DNA of 52,173 nt from Clostridia bacterium (GTDB lineage: Bacteria; Bacillota; Clostridia; Oscillospirales; CAG-272): the NCBI GenBank assembly GCA_017613355.1, contig JAGAEA010000040.1, positions 1 through 52,173 of the forward strand, in the 5' to 3' direction. Under the pieces are notes generated by a model that saw only the letters and a program-made list of their open reading frames with translations, ran no database searches and had not been told where the DNA came from. Position numbers and translations under genes: made by a program. The first letter of the stretch is position 1; each line of letters opens with the position of its first letter. This document shows positions 17,101 to 23,462 of this stretch, one piece after another.

Positions 17101-17196
17101 GATTCGTTCCAAAAACTGTTCAGCGACCCCGATTTCTACCAAAAGGTGATGGAGTCCATGGCGAATGAACTTTATAAGACTTTGAGAAGGGATTGA
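14104..17196 (+). CDS. hsdR: type I restriction-modification system, restriction/translocase subunit HsdR
   Basis: 1030 residues, normal for EcoR124-type HsdR. Order: the N-terminal PD-(D/E)xK nuclease domain with VVALELKNQF (~160-170), the SF2 motor with Walker A AGSGKS (~325), DEAH-type VDEAHQGQSG (~432), motif III FAFTATPK, and motif VI in TLSRLNRTCRGK, then a helical C-terminus. It uses ATP to translocate DNA past the HsdM/HsdS complex and cuts at a distance. All catalytic motifs are present and the frame is intact, so the system should be active. Codon use is GC-rich like hsdM and unlike the three genes just before. It ends about 140 bp before the tRNA-Pro end. Confidence 0.96.
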   Translation: MMDTSEKRFEQDIESFLIGPDGGFEQFSYQNPDGAWIQKYAYDKEKALYPEVLVNFVMKTQPKEWAKYVKYYGPAATEKLCRRLEDCISSDGLVSVLRNGILDMGIRIRVCYFKPESDLNPTAEDLWRSNILGVTRQFSYSLKNHNTLDMVLSVNGIPVVALELKNQFKGQDVTNAMEQFKNDRDPREFCFKLNHRFLVYFAVDLYDAYMTTALQGPATRFVPFNQGSNGAGNTGGKGNPANPDGYSTDYLWKTVLCRDALLDLLHRYVAYVEEKEEVSTPTGIKTVKKPKLIFPRYHQFDVVNKIMSDVRSRGAGKNYLIEHSAGSGKSNSIAWLAYRLASVHNAENQPIFDSVIVVTNRVVLDSQLQDTINSFDHKPGLVEAIDEKKRSRGLTEAINDRKRIIICTIQKFLFAYKDFDNLEGRNFAIIVDEAHQGQSGESAATLKRSLIDMKRAVHDYAEEEGVDEDEVDLNDRLVETIVTQGQHKNQSFFAFTATPKNKTIELFGEPYYEGNVLKYRPFHIYSMNQAIEEGFILDVLANYVTVKEAFRIVKISEDNPELIEGPALKAIVRYYREHGHTIADKTDMILSNFLQNGRFQIGGKGKAMIIADSRANAVRYYFAIKEYLKAHPEKAKGCGVLVAFSGTVHLDNDPTDYTEAGLNFDRDGNSLNTDKKFRAAFRGDDFNILVVANKYQTGFDEPLLHSMYVDKKLRDVNAVQTLSRLNRTCRGKDSTFVLDFVNTDEDIRNAFQPYYETTLLEGRTDYNKVYDLRSKILPFLLYNGDDVDKYYAIMEAQSGKKQDEAALGRISSIMKPIVERYCELDTEEDRYNARMAVRKFVKAYAFVTQLIRLNDIELFKEYVFASNLLRLLPHPKHPYQDFLDKIKLEYASLKESFAGAIVLEKKDTDLIPTGDKNTTKIPKKDTLQSIIDKVNERFEGQFTDGDRVIIESIFQMFMNDAEIKKFKRYARDNSTEMFVKSLFPDKFKAIATKCFLENNDSFQKLFSDPDFYQKVMESMANELYKTLRRD

Positions 17197-17210
17197 AAAA
17201 TGAATCAATC

Positions 17211-17229
17211 TGGGTCAAACTTGGGTCAA
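17211..17229 (+). promoter_or_regulatory. TGGGTCAA pair at the right end of the island
   Basis: Copies at 17211 and 17222 are 11 bp apart, one helical turn, about 100 bp from the right att repeat. The 25 bases around the pair recur outside the left end at 3453-3477. Confidence 0.55.
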
Positions 17230-17280
17230 CTAAATTTCTCGGATTATTGATGATCAATAACATCCCATAAAATACACAAG

Positions 17281-17317
17281 AAAACCGCCTTGATCTTTTC
17301 GATCAAAGCGGTTTTTT
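17281..17317. terminator. bidirectional terminator between hsdR and tRNA-Pro
   Basis: aaaaccgccttgatc / gatcaaagcggtttttt: a strong stem with A-run before and T-run after. It serves hsdR on plus and tRNA-Pro on minus. Confidence 0.8.
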
Positions 17318-17324
17318 GTTGGTA

Positions 17325-17383
17325 TTCACCAAATTGAGTGGTCGGAGTGACTGGACTCGAACCAGCGGCCTCTTGGTCCCGAA
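17325..17383 (-). repeat. right attachment repeat within tRNA-Pro
   Basis: Perfect 59-bp copy of 3572-3630. It covers the downstream flank and 3' part of tRNA-Pro up to the anticodon loop; from 17384 on the chromosome supplies the 5' half of the tRNA. Confidence 0.88.
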
Positions 17384-17415
17384 CCAAGCGCACTACCAAG
17401 CTGTGCCACACCCCG
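17339..17415 (-). tRNA. tRNA-Pro (anticodon CGG)
   Basis: 77 nt with encoded CCA. The acceptor CGGGGTG pairs with CACTCCG (one G-U). The anticodon arm is CTTGG-TTCGGGA-CCAAG, giving CGG, and the T arm carries TTCGAGT. The gene is intact because the element restored its 3' half on integration. Confidence 0.95.
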
Positions 17416-17431
17416 TCAATTCAGCCCTGTT

Positions 17432-17460
17432 AGTATAGCACATTTCATTTGGTTTGTCAA
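17432..17460 (-). promoter_or_regulatory. promoter of tRNA-Pro
   Basis: Minus strand TTGACA, 17 bases, TATACT; 17 bp from the mature 5' end. Confidence 0.85.
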
Positions 17461-17507
17461 GTCCTTTTTCGGAAAAAACGTTTGTTTTTCCTTCCTTCTC
17501 CCTTTTT

Positions 17508-18152
17508 TCAGTAGTTTTCGGCGGGAAGCTGAAAATACGCTTGCTTATAGCCGCAAACGGGACACGTTTCGGGTGCTTTTGTCCCCTTGACGATATGCCC
17601 GCAACTCCTGCATTCCCACGTTTCTCCCTCGCTTCTCTCGAACACCTGCCCGTTTTCTACATTGCGCAAAAGCGTTCGATAACGTTCTTCATGCCGCTTT
17701 TCGATCTCTCCCACGTTCCGAAATTTCCTCGCCAGCTCGGGAAACCCGTCCCGTTCGGCGATTTCCGCAAATTCCGCGTACATATTCGCCCATTCGTAGT
17801 TTTCTCCGCCTGCGGCGGTTTTGAGGTTTTGCGCCGTGGTTTCGTTGGCTCCCAATTCCTTGAACCACATTTCCGCGTGTTCCCGTTCATTGTCAGCGGT
17901 CACGAGAAAAAGGTCGGCAATTTGCTCGAAGCCCTCTTCTTTTGCTTTATAGGAATAGAACGTGTATTTGTTTCTTGCCTGCGATTCGGCGGCAAATGCG
18001 GCAAGCAGGGCTTTTTCGGTTTCGGTTCCCGCATATCGGTTTGCGGGGATGTTCAGCTGTTTTCCGTCGGGTGAGCAGACCGAAAAGACCACGTCCTCTC
18101 CCATGGGAATTTCACAATCCTGATTGCAGTCGTTCTTTTCAATGGGTTTCAT
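17508..18152 (-). CDS. rbr: rubrerythrin
   Basis: 214 residues. The ferritin-like diiron domain (~45-170) has the expected glutamates: [24 protein letters not shown], and [14 protein letters not shown]. The C-terminal rubredoxin domain has CRSCG and CPVCG (about 182-203) for the Fe(SCys)4 centre. It reduces hydrogen peroxide in the cytoplasm of anaerobes. It carries an N-terminal extension of about 42 residues with three cysteines ([20 protein letters not shown]) that is not part of the usual domain; a start at Met17 would remove half of it. It lies behind trxA on the same strand with a structured leader that hides the ribosome site. A PerR-type regulator is encoded at 32.8 kb. Confidence 0.93.
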   Translation of the reverse strand: MKPIEKNDCNQDCEIPMGEDVVFSVCSPDGKQLNIPANRYAGTETEKALLAAFAAESQARNKYTFYSYKAKEEGFEQIADLFLVTADNEREHAEMWFKELGANETTAQNLKTAAGGENYEWANMYAEFAEIAERDGFPELARKFRNVGEIEKRHEERYRTLLRNVENGQVFERSEGETWECRSCGHIVKGTKAPETCPVCGYKQAYFQLPAENY

Positions 18153-18158
18153 ACATAA

Positions 18159-18218
18159 AAAATCTCCTTTTTCGATTTTACATCATGCGATGTACCAACG
18201 AAAAAGGAGATCTTTTTT
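18159..18218 (-). promoter_or_regulatory. rbr leader hairpin that contains the Shine-Dalgarno
   Basis: On the minus strand, agatctcctttttcg pairs with cgaaaaaggagat, with an inner dyad TACATC/GATGTA. The rbr ribosome site AAAGGAG is inside the 3' arm, and the stem is followed by TTTTTT before the start. It can act as trxA terminator, as attenuator, or as translational lock on rbr. Confidence 0.65.
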
Positions 18219-18233
18219 GGTAAAATTTTTACC
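18219..18233. promoter_or_regulatory. 15-bp perfect palindrome between trxA and rbr
   Basis: GGTAAAATTTTTACC, a 7-1-7 inverted repeat, directly adjoining the rbr leader hairpin. It has the size of a dimeric repressor operator; the factor is unknown. Confidence 0.4.
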
Positions 18234-18257
18234 CCGTATGTGCGAAATCTTCACTTT

Positions 18258-18572
18258 TTACAATCCGAGCATTGCAAGGATGTCTTCTTTCGGTTTATAT
18301 CCGATCGACGTGGCGGTGACTTCGCCGTTTTTGAATACCAAGACCGTGGGAATACTCATAATGCCGAATTTCGAGGCGAGCGCGCCTTCCTCGTCCACAT
18401 TGACTTTACCGACTTTGATTTTTCCTTCCTGTTCTTCCGCGATCTCGGCGATGACGGGACCGAGCATCCGGCAGGGACCGCACCAAGTTGCCCAAAAATC
18501 CACGAGAACGGGAATGTCCGAACCGATGACTTCACTCTCGAAGTTCGTCGCCGTAATTTTGACTTCTGCCAT
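18258..18572 (-). CDS. trxA: thioredoxin
   Basis: 104 residues, full length. The redox motif WCGPC lies in VDFWATWCGPCRM (~31-38), with the cis-Pro in SIPTVLVF (~76). It keeps cytoplasmic disulfides reduced and can feed peroxide-detoxifying enzymes; rbr is the next gene on the strand. The start is at AAGGAGGAAAACACATG. No thioredoxin reductase gene lies nearby. Confidence 0.96.
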   Translation of the reverse strand: MAEVKITATNFESEVIGSDIPVLVDFWATWCGPCRMLGPVIAEIAEEQEGKIKVGKVNVDEEGALASKFGIMSIPTVLVFKNGEVTATSIGYKPKEDILAMLGL

Positions 18573-18617
18573 GTGTTTTCCTCCTTGCCACCCGTTGACG
18601 GGCTTTTTCTTTCATCC

Positions 18618-18646
18618 ATTTTACCATATCTTTCCCCGCTTGTCAA
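18618..18646 (-). promoter_or_regulatory. promoter of trxA
   Basis: Minus strand TTGACA, 17 bases, TAAAAT. The short 5' UTR holds a CCCGT/ACGGG hairpin just before the ribosome site. Confidence 0.75.
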
Positions 18647-18692
18647 GATTGATACGGAGAAAGCCGAAATTATTGCGGAACTTTCCTTCGCT

Positions 18693-19172
18693 TTACGGTT
18701 TGCTTTCCGAAAAGTCCGAAACGGTAAAAAGAATGTCGGTGCGGATGACTGCGCGCGGCGTTCCGTCGGCGTTCAGGAAAATTTCGGTTCCGTCCGTGTA
18801 GGTCAGAACGGTCTCATCTCCCCGTTTTTGAACGGTTGCAAGTTCGGCAGGGGAGACGAGCAGATCCAGGGGAAGAAGCAATCCCGTGGCGCCGGACCCG
18901 TCTTGGCGGGAAAGCTCTCCCTGTACCACACGGATACCGCCCGCCGTGGCTGTTGCGGTCAGCCCCGCAAGCGACTCGGGTGCCGTATAGCGAATGACCC
19001 GATCGGTCGCGGTAACGGTCAATTCGGCGGAAAACGCAAGCTCACCGCGCGTACCCTCGATCGAGGCGGTGAAAGGCTTTTTCCATTGTGCCGATGAGGC
19101 ATTCCCAACCGAACGGCACCCCGAAAGGAGCAAAAGAAAACATAAACAAAGCAAAAAAAGCGAACGACGCAT
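18693..19172 (-). CDS. small lipoprotein of unknown function
   Basis: 159 residues from the ATG at 19172, selected for GGGAGGTG 7 bases upstream; an upstream in-frame ATG has none. There is an N-terminal signal peptide with lipobox LLLLSGC (Cys ~18), then a mainly beta domain (ELTVTATDRVIRYTAPESLA, ETVLTYTDGTEIFLN). It should be anchored on the outer face of the cell membrane. I do not recognise the family. It is read divergently from alanine racemase. Confidence 0.75.
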   Translation of the reverse strand: MRRSLFLLCLCFLLLLSGCRSVGNASSAQWKKPFTASIEGTRGELAFSAELTVTATDRVIRYTAPESLAGLTATATAGGIRVVQGELSRQDGSGATGLLLPLDLLVSPAELATVQKRGDETVLTYTDGTEIFLNADGTPRAVIRTDILFTVSDFSESKP

Positions 19173-19246
19173 TCCGAACACCTCCCGTTGCCGCGTCATA
19201 TACTTCATTATATGGATGGAAAATGCGGTTTTATTCAGAAAACCGG

Positions 19247-19275
19247 TTGCAATTTTTGTCCGATTATGTTATAAT
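19247..19275 (+). promoter_or_regulatory. promoter of alanine racemase
   Basis: TTGCAA, 17 bases, TATAAT. The start codon used (19289) is only ~13 bp after the -10 box, so the mRNA would be nearly leaderless. Confidence 0.65.
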
Positions 19276-19288
19276 GGAGAAAACGCGG

Positions 19289-20470
19289 ATGAACCGATCT
19301 TACCGACCTTACGCAACCTTTTCGGATCTCCCGCCTGAACGGACGTGGGCGGAGATTGACCTTTGCGCTCTGCGGGAAAACTATCGGGCGTTGTGTGCCG
19401 CAATCGGTTGCTCCGACCGCAAGATCCGTCCGATCGCGGTTGTCAAGGCGTCCGCCTACGGACACGGCACGCCCGCTTGCGTTCGGGCATTGATGGATGC
19501 GGGATGTGACTTTTTCGCCGTTTCCTGCATGGAAGAAGCGATAGAGGTGCGTCGCGCCTGCGGGGGAAGGCACCCGGACATTCTCATTCTCGGTTACACT
19601 GCCCCGACTCTGGCGGTGGAACTCGCGGGCGGGGACATCATTCAAACGTTGCTTTCCGAGCGTTACGCGGAAGATTTGCAACGGGAAGCGTTGCGCGCGG
19701 GAGTTCGCGTTCGCACGCACGTTGCGTTGGATACGGGAATGAATCGCATCGGGTTTCCCGCGCAGAGCGGGGAAGAGATCGAAGAGACCGTTCGGGCAAT
19801 ATTTCGCGTGCGTGTATGCGAAAACTTACAGATAGAAGGACTGTTTACCCATTTTGCGCGAGCGGACGAAGCGGAGAGCATTGCCGCCACCGATCGGCAG
19901 GTCGAGCGGTTTTGCGCGGTGCGGGAGCGTTTGCTTCGCGGCGGGATGCAAATTCCGTTTTGCCATGTGTGCAACAGCGCGGGAGCGCTCCGCCGCCCGA
20001 ATGACGGCATGGACGGCGTTCGGCTGGGCATCGCGCTTTACGGAGTTTGTCCCCTTGAAAAAACGACGGTTCCGCTTCGCCCCGTAATGCGTCTTTGCAC
20101 GACCGTGACCCATATCCATCGCGTGTCCGACGGAGCGAAGATCGGCTACGGCGGCGCTTGGACCGCAAAAGGGGAGCGCGTGATCGCAACCCTGCCGATC
20201 GGCTATGCCGACGGGTGGTTACGCGCCTATAGCGACGCATCGGTGACCGTTTCAACCGAAACAGGGAAACACACCGTCCCGATCGTTGGAAGAATTTGCA
20301 TGGATCAGTGTATGATCGACGTGACGGGAACCGACGCGCGCGTCGGGGACACGGTCACGTTGTTCGGCGGGGACGCGCAGGCTTTGTCCGCGCTTGCCGC
20401 CCGTGCGGGGACCATTGAATATGAAACGCTTTGTCTGATCTCGTCCCGTGTCCCGCGGGTGTATGTATAA
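19289..20470 (+). CDS. alr: alanine racemase
   Basis: 393 residues. A PLP-dependent TIM barrel with the PLP lysine in VVKASAYGHG (Lys53), THVALDTGMNRIGF, a C-terminal beta domain with the second catalytic Tyr in KIGYGGAW, and GRICMDQCMIDVT. It interconverts L- and D-alanine for peptidoglycan. The start at 19289 is chosen because transcripts from the promoter just upstream cannot include the ATG at 19274, which overlaps the -10 box. No serine-racemase membrane part is present, so this is not a VanT-type enzyme. An AraC regulator follows 21 bp after. Confidence 0.94.
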   Translation: MNRSYRPYATFSDLPPERTWAEIDLCALRENYRALCAAIGCSDRKIRPIAVVKASAYGHGTPACVRALMDAGCDFFAVSCMEEAIEVRRACGGRHPDILILGYTAPTLAVELAGGDIIQTLLSERYAEDLQREALRAGVRVRTHVALDTGMNRIGFPAQSGEEIEETVRAIFRVRVCENLQIEGLFTHFARADEAESIAATDRQVERFCAVRERLLRGGMQIPFCHVCNSAGALRRPNDGMDGVRLGIALYGVCPLEKTTVPLRPVMRLCTTVTHIHRVSDGAKIGYGGAWTAKGERVIATLPIGYADGWLRAYSDASVTVSTETGKHTVPIVGRICMDQCMIDVTGTDARVGDTVTLFGGDAQALSALAARAGTIEYETLCLISSRVPRVYV

Positions 20471-20491
20471 AAACGGAAAGGAGTGTGAAAA

Positions 20492-21325
20492 ATGTCTCTC
20501 AACGTCATTTATGAGCAGAAGAATCAGAATTTGCATATAGCTTCTTCCAATCGTGAAAAAAAATCAAAACTTCAGTTTCTGCCGCATCTGCATCGGGAAT
20601 TGGAGCTTGTGCTTTATTTGGGAGGCGAGACCGATGCCTACGCCGATTCGGTGCGCTATCGCTTGACGGCAGGCGACCTCTTTCTGACATTTCCGAACCA
20701 AATTCACAGCTATATCACGTATGCGCCCGAAGAGTATATCATCATCATCGTAAAGCCGGAAATCATGCCAGAGTTGATCGATGTGTTCAACATGGCGATT
20801 CCCGATTCCGCAGTCCTTCACGGAGCGGCAACCGACCCCGTGATCCGCACGCTTGCCGAGCGACTGATCCGCTTTGAGCAGGAAAAGCAAAACAACCAAC
20901 CTTACGCGAAGCAATTGCTTCACGGTTATCTGTTGGCGCTTTTTTCCGAAATTCTTTCGCGAATGCGGATCAAGCGTGTTTCGGTTGGAGATTCGGACAC
21001 GCTCCGAGCCATCGTTTCTTTCTGTTCGCGCAACTTTTCCGCAAATCTTTCGCTTTCCGTTCTGGAAGAGAATTTGCACTTGAACAAATACTACATTTCG
21101 CATCTGTTCAGCGAGCGGCTCGGACTGCGCTTCAACGATTACGTCAACTCGCTGCGCGTTTCCGAAGCCTGCCGCTATCTGCTCTATTCCGCCCACAGCA
21201 TCACGGAGATCAGCGACATTGTCGGTTTCAATACAATGCGAACGTTCAACCGCGCTTTCCTGCGGCAAATCGGGGTAACTCCGTCCGAGTACCGCCGGGG
21301 AAACAGCGAAACGGCGGTCGGCTGA
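20492..21325 (+). CDS. AraC-family transcriptional regulator
   Basis: 277 residues, ATG behind GAAAGGAG. The N-terminal cupin-like sensor (HLHRELELVLYLGG, LTAGDLFLTFPNQIHSY) is followed by the C-terminal double HTH (~175-270), with LSLSVLEENLHLNKYYISHLF as the first HTH and ITEISDIVGFNTMRTFNRAF as the second, ending in the family's IGVTPSEYR. It probably binds a small ligand, often a sugar; ligand and targets are unknown. It appears cotranscribed with alr and followed by the YqeG-like gene. Confidence 0.93.
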   Translation: MSLNVIYEQKNQNLHIASSNREKKSKLQFLPHLHRELELVLYLGGETDAYADSVRYRLTAGDLFLTFPNQIHSYITYAPEEYIIIIVKPEIMPELIDVFNMAIPDSAVLHGAATDPVIRTLAERLIRFEQEKQNNQPYAKQLLHGYLLALFSEILSRMRIKRVSVGDSDTLRAIVSFCSRNFSANLSLSVLEENLHLNKYYISHLFSERLGLRFNDYVNSLRVSEACRYLLYSAHSITEISDIVGFNTMRTFNRAFLRQIGVTPSEYRRGNSETAVG

Positions 21326-21346
21326 TTTATTTTTGGAGGTATTTGC

Positions 21347-21877
21347 ATGAAAGATCGTTTTACGCCCGACTTTATGTTCGGGCATTATTGGGAAGTTACG
21401 CCGTCGTTTCTCGCGGAGCAGGGGATCCGTGCGCTCCTGATCGACATTGACAATACGCTCGCGCCCTATGAAATGCCGGACCCGGACGACCGCATCCGCG
21501 CGTGGTTCCGCGAGTTGGACGCGCACGGTGTCAAGACGGCGTTCGTTTCCAACAATCACCCCCCGCGCGTGGAGCGATTCAATGAAACCATCGGAATTCC
21601 CGCCTATCCCGACAGCGGAAAGCCAAATCGCAAAGCGCTGTTGCTTGCCATGGAGCGGCTCGGCGCGTCGCGCGACGAAACCGCCGTTCTCGGCGACCAA
21701 CTCCTGACCGACGCTTTTGCGGGCAAGCGGTTGGGGCTTCGCGCCATCATCGTTCCGCCGATCAAGGATAAAACAAACGCTTTCTTCCGTTTCAAACGCT
21801 TTTTGGAGCGGAAATACATCCGTCGCTATGCCAAACGGCACGGGAGAGAAGAATGGATGTCCTTTTGGAAAATATAA
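21347..21877 (+). CDS. YqeG-family HAD phosphatase
   Basis: 176 residues. HAD motif I is DIDNTLAPY (~33-41), motif II VSNN, and motif III/IV GDQLLTDAFAGKRLG (~110-124), typical of the YqeG IIIA phosphatases of Firmicutes; the closest known activities are phosphatidylglycerol-phosphate or small phosphoester hydrolysis. In many genomes it lies near ribosome-assembly genes, but here it follows an AraC gene. GGAGG precedes the start. Confidence 0.88.
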   Translation: MKDRFTPDFMFGHYWEVTPSFLAEQGIRALLIDIDNTLAPYEMPDPDDRIRAWFRELDAHGVKTAFVSNNHPPRVERFNETIGIPAYPDSGKPNRKALLLAMERLGASRDETAVLGDQLLTDAFAGKRLGLRAIIVPPIKDKTNAFFRFKRFLERKYIRRYAKRHGREEWMSFWKI

Positions 21878-21979
21878 CCATACGTTTTGTGAGCTCGTTT
21901 GGAGAAGCGGGCGGGAAGGATGGGAACACTTCCACGCACTCCGTGTCAGCGATTTGACGGAACGAAAAGAGAAGATAAA

Positions 21980-22012
21980 CAGAAAGACCGTCGCCATGCG
22001 ACGGTCTTTCTG
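21980..22012. terminator. bidirectional terminator between yqeG-like gene and mscL
   Basis: cagaaagaccgtcgc / gcgacggtctttctg, 15-bp perfect stem with 3-nt loop. The gene pair is convergent. Confidence 0.8.
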
Positions 22013-22027
22013 TATGTAGGAAAATGA

Positions 22028-22555
22028 TTATTTCTTCGCGAGAATGTCGCGGATTTCCGCCAAAAGAACTTCCTGCTGTTTGATGGAATTTTCAAACGCG
22101 GCTTTCTTTTCGGCTTCTTCGGCGGCTTTGGCTTCGGCGGCGGCCTTATCCTCGGCGGCTTTCTTTTCGGCTGTGGCGATCTTTTCACGCTCCGCAATGG
22201 CTTTCGCTTTCGCAATGGCGCGAATGATCAGGAAAATGCAGAACGCCGTGATGATGAAGTCGATGATTGTTTGAACCCAAGAACCCCACAGGATTGCGGA
22301 TTCGGCGGTGATGATCTTCTCGGTGCCGTCGGCGGCGATCTCGATTTCGGCGGGTCTTAACACGGTTTTCACGTCGTCGAGACTGCCTGTTTTCACAAAG
22401 TAGCCGATGATCGGGTTGAGGATGAAATTGACAAGTCCCGTGACGATCTTACCGAACGCGCCGCCGATGATGACACCGACTGCCATATCAAGGATGTTTC
22501 CGCGAGAGAGGAATGCCTTGAAGTCACTCCAAAACGTGCTCTTTTTCTTTGCCAT
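22028..22555 (-). CDS. mscL: large-conductance mechanosensitive channel MscL
   Basis: 175 residues from the ATG at 22555 (AAAGGACAA upstream); the track-length extension before it would cross the promoter. N-terminal amphipathic helix, TM1 (residues ~18-40, ILDMAVGVIIGGAFGKIV), a periplasmic-type loop, and TM2 (~82-105, IIDFIITAFCIFLIIRAI). The tail is an unusually long Ala/Glu/Lys coiled coil (~110-150, AEKKAAEDKAAAEAKAAEEA) ending QQEVLLAEIRDIL. The family usually has ~130-150 residues. It opens under membrane tension to release solutes in hypo-osmotic shock. Confidence 0.95.
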   Translation of the reverse strand: MAKKKSTFWSDFKAFLSRGNILDMAVGVIIGGAFGKIVTGLVNFILNPIIGYFVKTGSLDDVKTVLRPAEIEIAADGTEKIITAESAILWGSWVQTIIDFIITAFCIFLIIRAIAKAKAIAEREKIATAEKKAAEDKAAAEAKAAEEAEKKAAFENSIKQQEVLLAEIRDILAKK

Positions 22556-22601
22556 AGTCGTTGTCCTTTCCTTATAATTCGACCGGTTTCGGTCTATCAT
22601 T

Positions 22602-22630
22602 ATTATAGATTTCTTTTCGGGATTTGTCAA
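22602..22630 (-). promoter_or_regulatory. promoter of mscL
   Basis: Minus strand TTGACA, 17 bases, TATAAT. Confidence 0.85.
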
Positions 22631-22666
22631 GCGAAATTTGCAAAAAAGCAAACTTTTTCGCTTCGA

Positions 22667-23311
22667 TCAAAGTGTGAGCAGGAAATTTCCGAGACGTTCG
22701 GCAATGCGGGCGGCGCCGGCAATGTTGGGATGCAGACCGTCTTTGGTGAAAAGTTCTTTTTGAACGGGGATCTGCGGATCGATGTTGGAATTTGCATAAA
22801 GATCATACACGGGAATTCCGTAAAGCGCGGCAACTTCCTTGATCGCACGGACGTATTCCGAGAGATGCGGAACGTCGGGGCGTTCGGGCTTCTTTTCCAC
22901 CGCGCGGTGCAGGGGCGTCATGAAAACGATCGTTGCGGACGGATATTTTTCGATCAAAGAGCGCATGAGAACATGGCACGCACCGTAAAAGGTGAATTCG
23001 GTGCGGTCGTCGATCGTGCCGAAGGGAGCGTCCCCGTGACCGAAATCGTTTGTGCCGCCGAACACGACCACCAAGTCCGCGTCGGGGTCCATGCCGTCGA
23101 CACGGGAGCAGAAATCCAAATCATATTTCGGATTTTGAGAAGGAACCGTCTGGCGGGCGATGCGAGTGCCGCCAATGCCGTAGCCGCGGGCTTCGGCAAG
23201 ACCGTAGCGCTCTTTGAGAACGTTCCAGTAGGTGTATTTGACGTCGGGAACACCGGCGCCCTCGGTAATGCTGTCGCCGAGAAAATTTGCTTTGATACCT
23301 TCGAGTTTCAT
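22667..23311 (-). CDS. SGNH/GDSL-family hydrolase
   Basis: 214 residues. Block I GDSITEGAG (Ser ~14), block III GGTNDFG (Asn), and block V DGLHPN (catalytic Asp and His) give a complete SGNH set. No signal peptide, so cytoplasmic. Substrates are likely ester-linked acyl or acetyl groups on carbohydrates or lipids; the true substrate cannot be told. It is monocistronic with its own promoter. Confidence 0.9.
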   Translation of the reverse strand: MKLEGIKANFLGDSITEGAGVPDVKYTYWNVLKERYGLAEARGYGIGGTRIARQTVPSQNPKYDLDFCSRVDGMDPDADLVVVFGGTNDFGHGDAPFGTIDDRTEFTFYGACHVLMRSLIEKYPSATIVFMTPLHRAVEKKPERPDVPHLSEYVRAIKEVAALYGIPVYDLYANSNIDPQIPVQKELFTKDGLHPNIAGAARIAERLGNFLLTL

Positions 23312-23348
23312 TGGAAAAGCCTTTCATAAATAAAATTTTACAGGCTCC

Positions 23349-23377
23349 ATTATAGTATATTTTTGGAAAAAAGTCAA
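23349..23377 (-). promoter_or_regulatory. promoter of the SGNH hydrolase
   Basis: Minus strand TTGACT, 17 bases, TATAAT. Confidence 0.75.
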
Positions 23378-23396
23378 CCCTTTTTTGCAAAACAGG

Positions 23397-23425
23397 TTGC
23401 AAATTCCGAACTTTTTTGATACAAT
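23397..23425 (+). promoter_or_regulatory. promoter of the DNA glycosylase gene
   Basis: TTGCAA, 17 bases, TACAAT; divergent from the previous promoter. Confidence 0.65.
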
Positions 23426-23462
23426 AAGCGGGAAAGAACCACAATGAAAGGACGGAAAAGAA

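Larger units (their letters stand above)
3572..17383. mobile_element. tRNA-Pro-integrated island with tyrosine integrase and type I R-M operon
   Basis: About 13.8 kb between perfect 59-bp direct repeats. The right repeat is within the intact tRNA-Pro gene; the left is its displaced 3' end. Contents: Fic protein, small unknown gene, candidate structured RNA, two HTH genes, tyrosine integrase, and a complete hsdM-S-R system with three embedded accessory genes. I see no conjugation or capsid genes, so it is an integrative (possibly mobilisable) defence island rather than a full ICE or prophage. Confidence 0.85.

Noticed and set aside
14065..17208. A 1047-residue open frame on the strand opposite hsdR
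   Set aside because: It mirrors the full hsdR gene, has no ribosome site or domain, and results from GC-rich codon bias. hsdR has all motifs.
3572..17383. Prophage or full conjugative element
   Set aside because: No capsid, tail, relaxase or type IV secretion genes between the att repeats.
19289..20470. VanT-like membrane serine/alanine racemase
   Set aside because: No membrane domain and normal cytosolic alanine racemase length.
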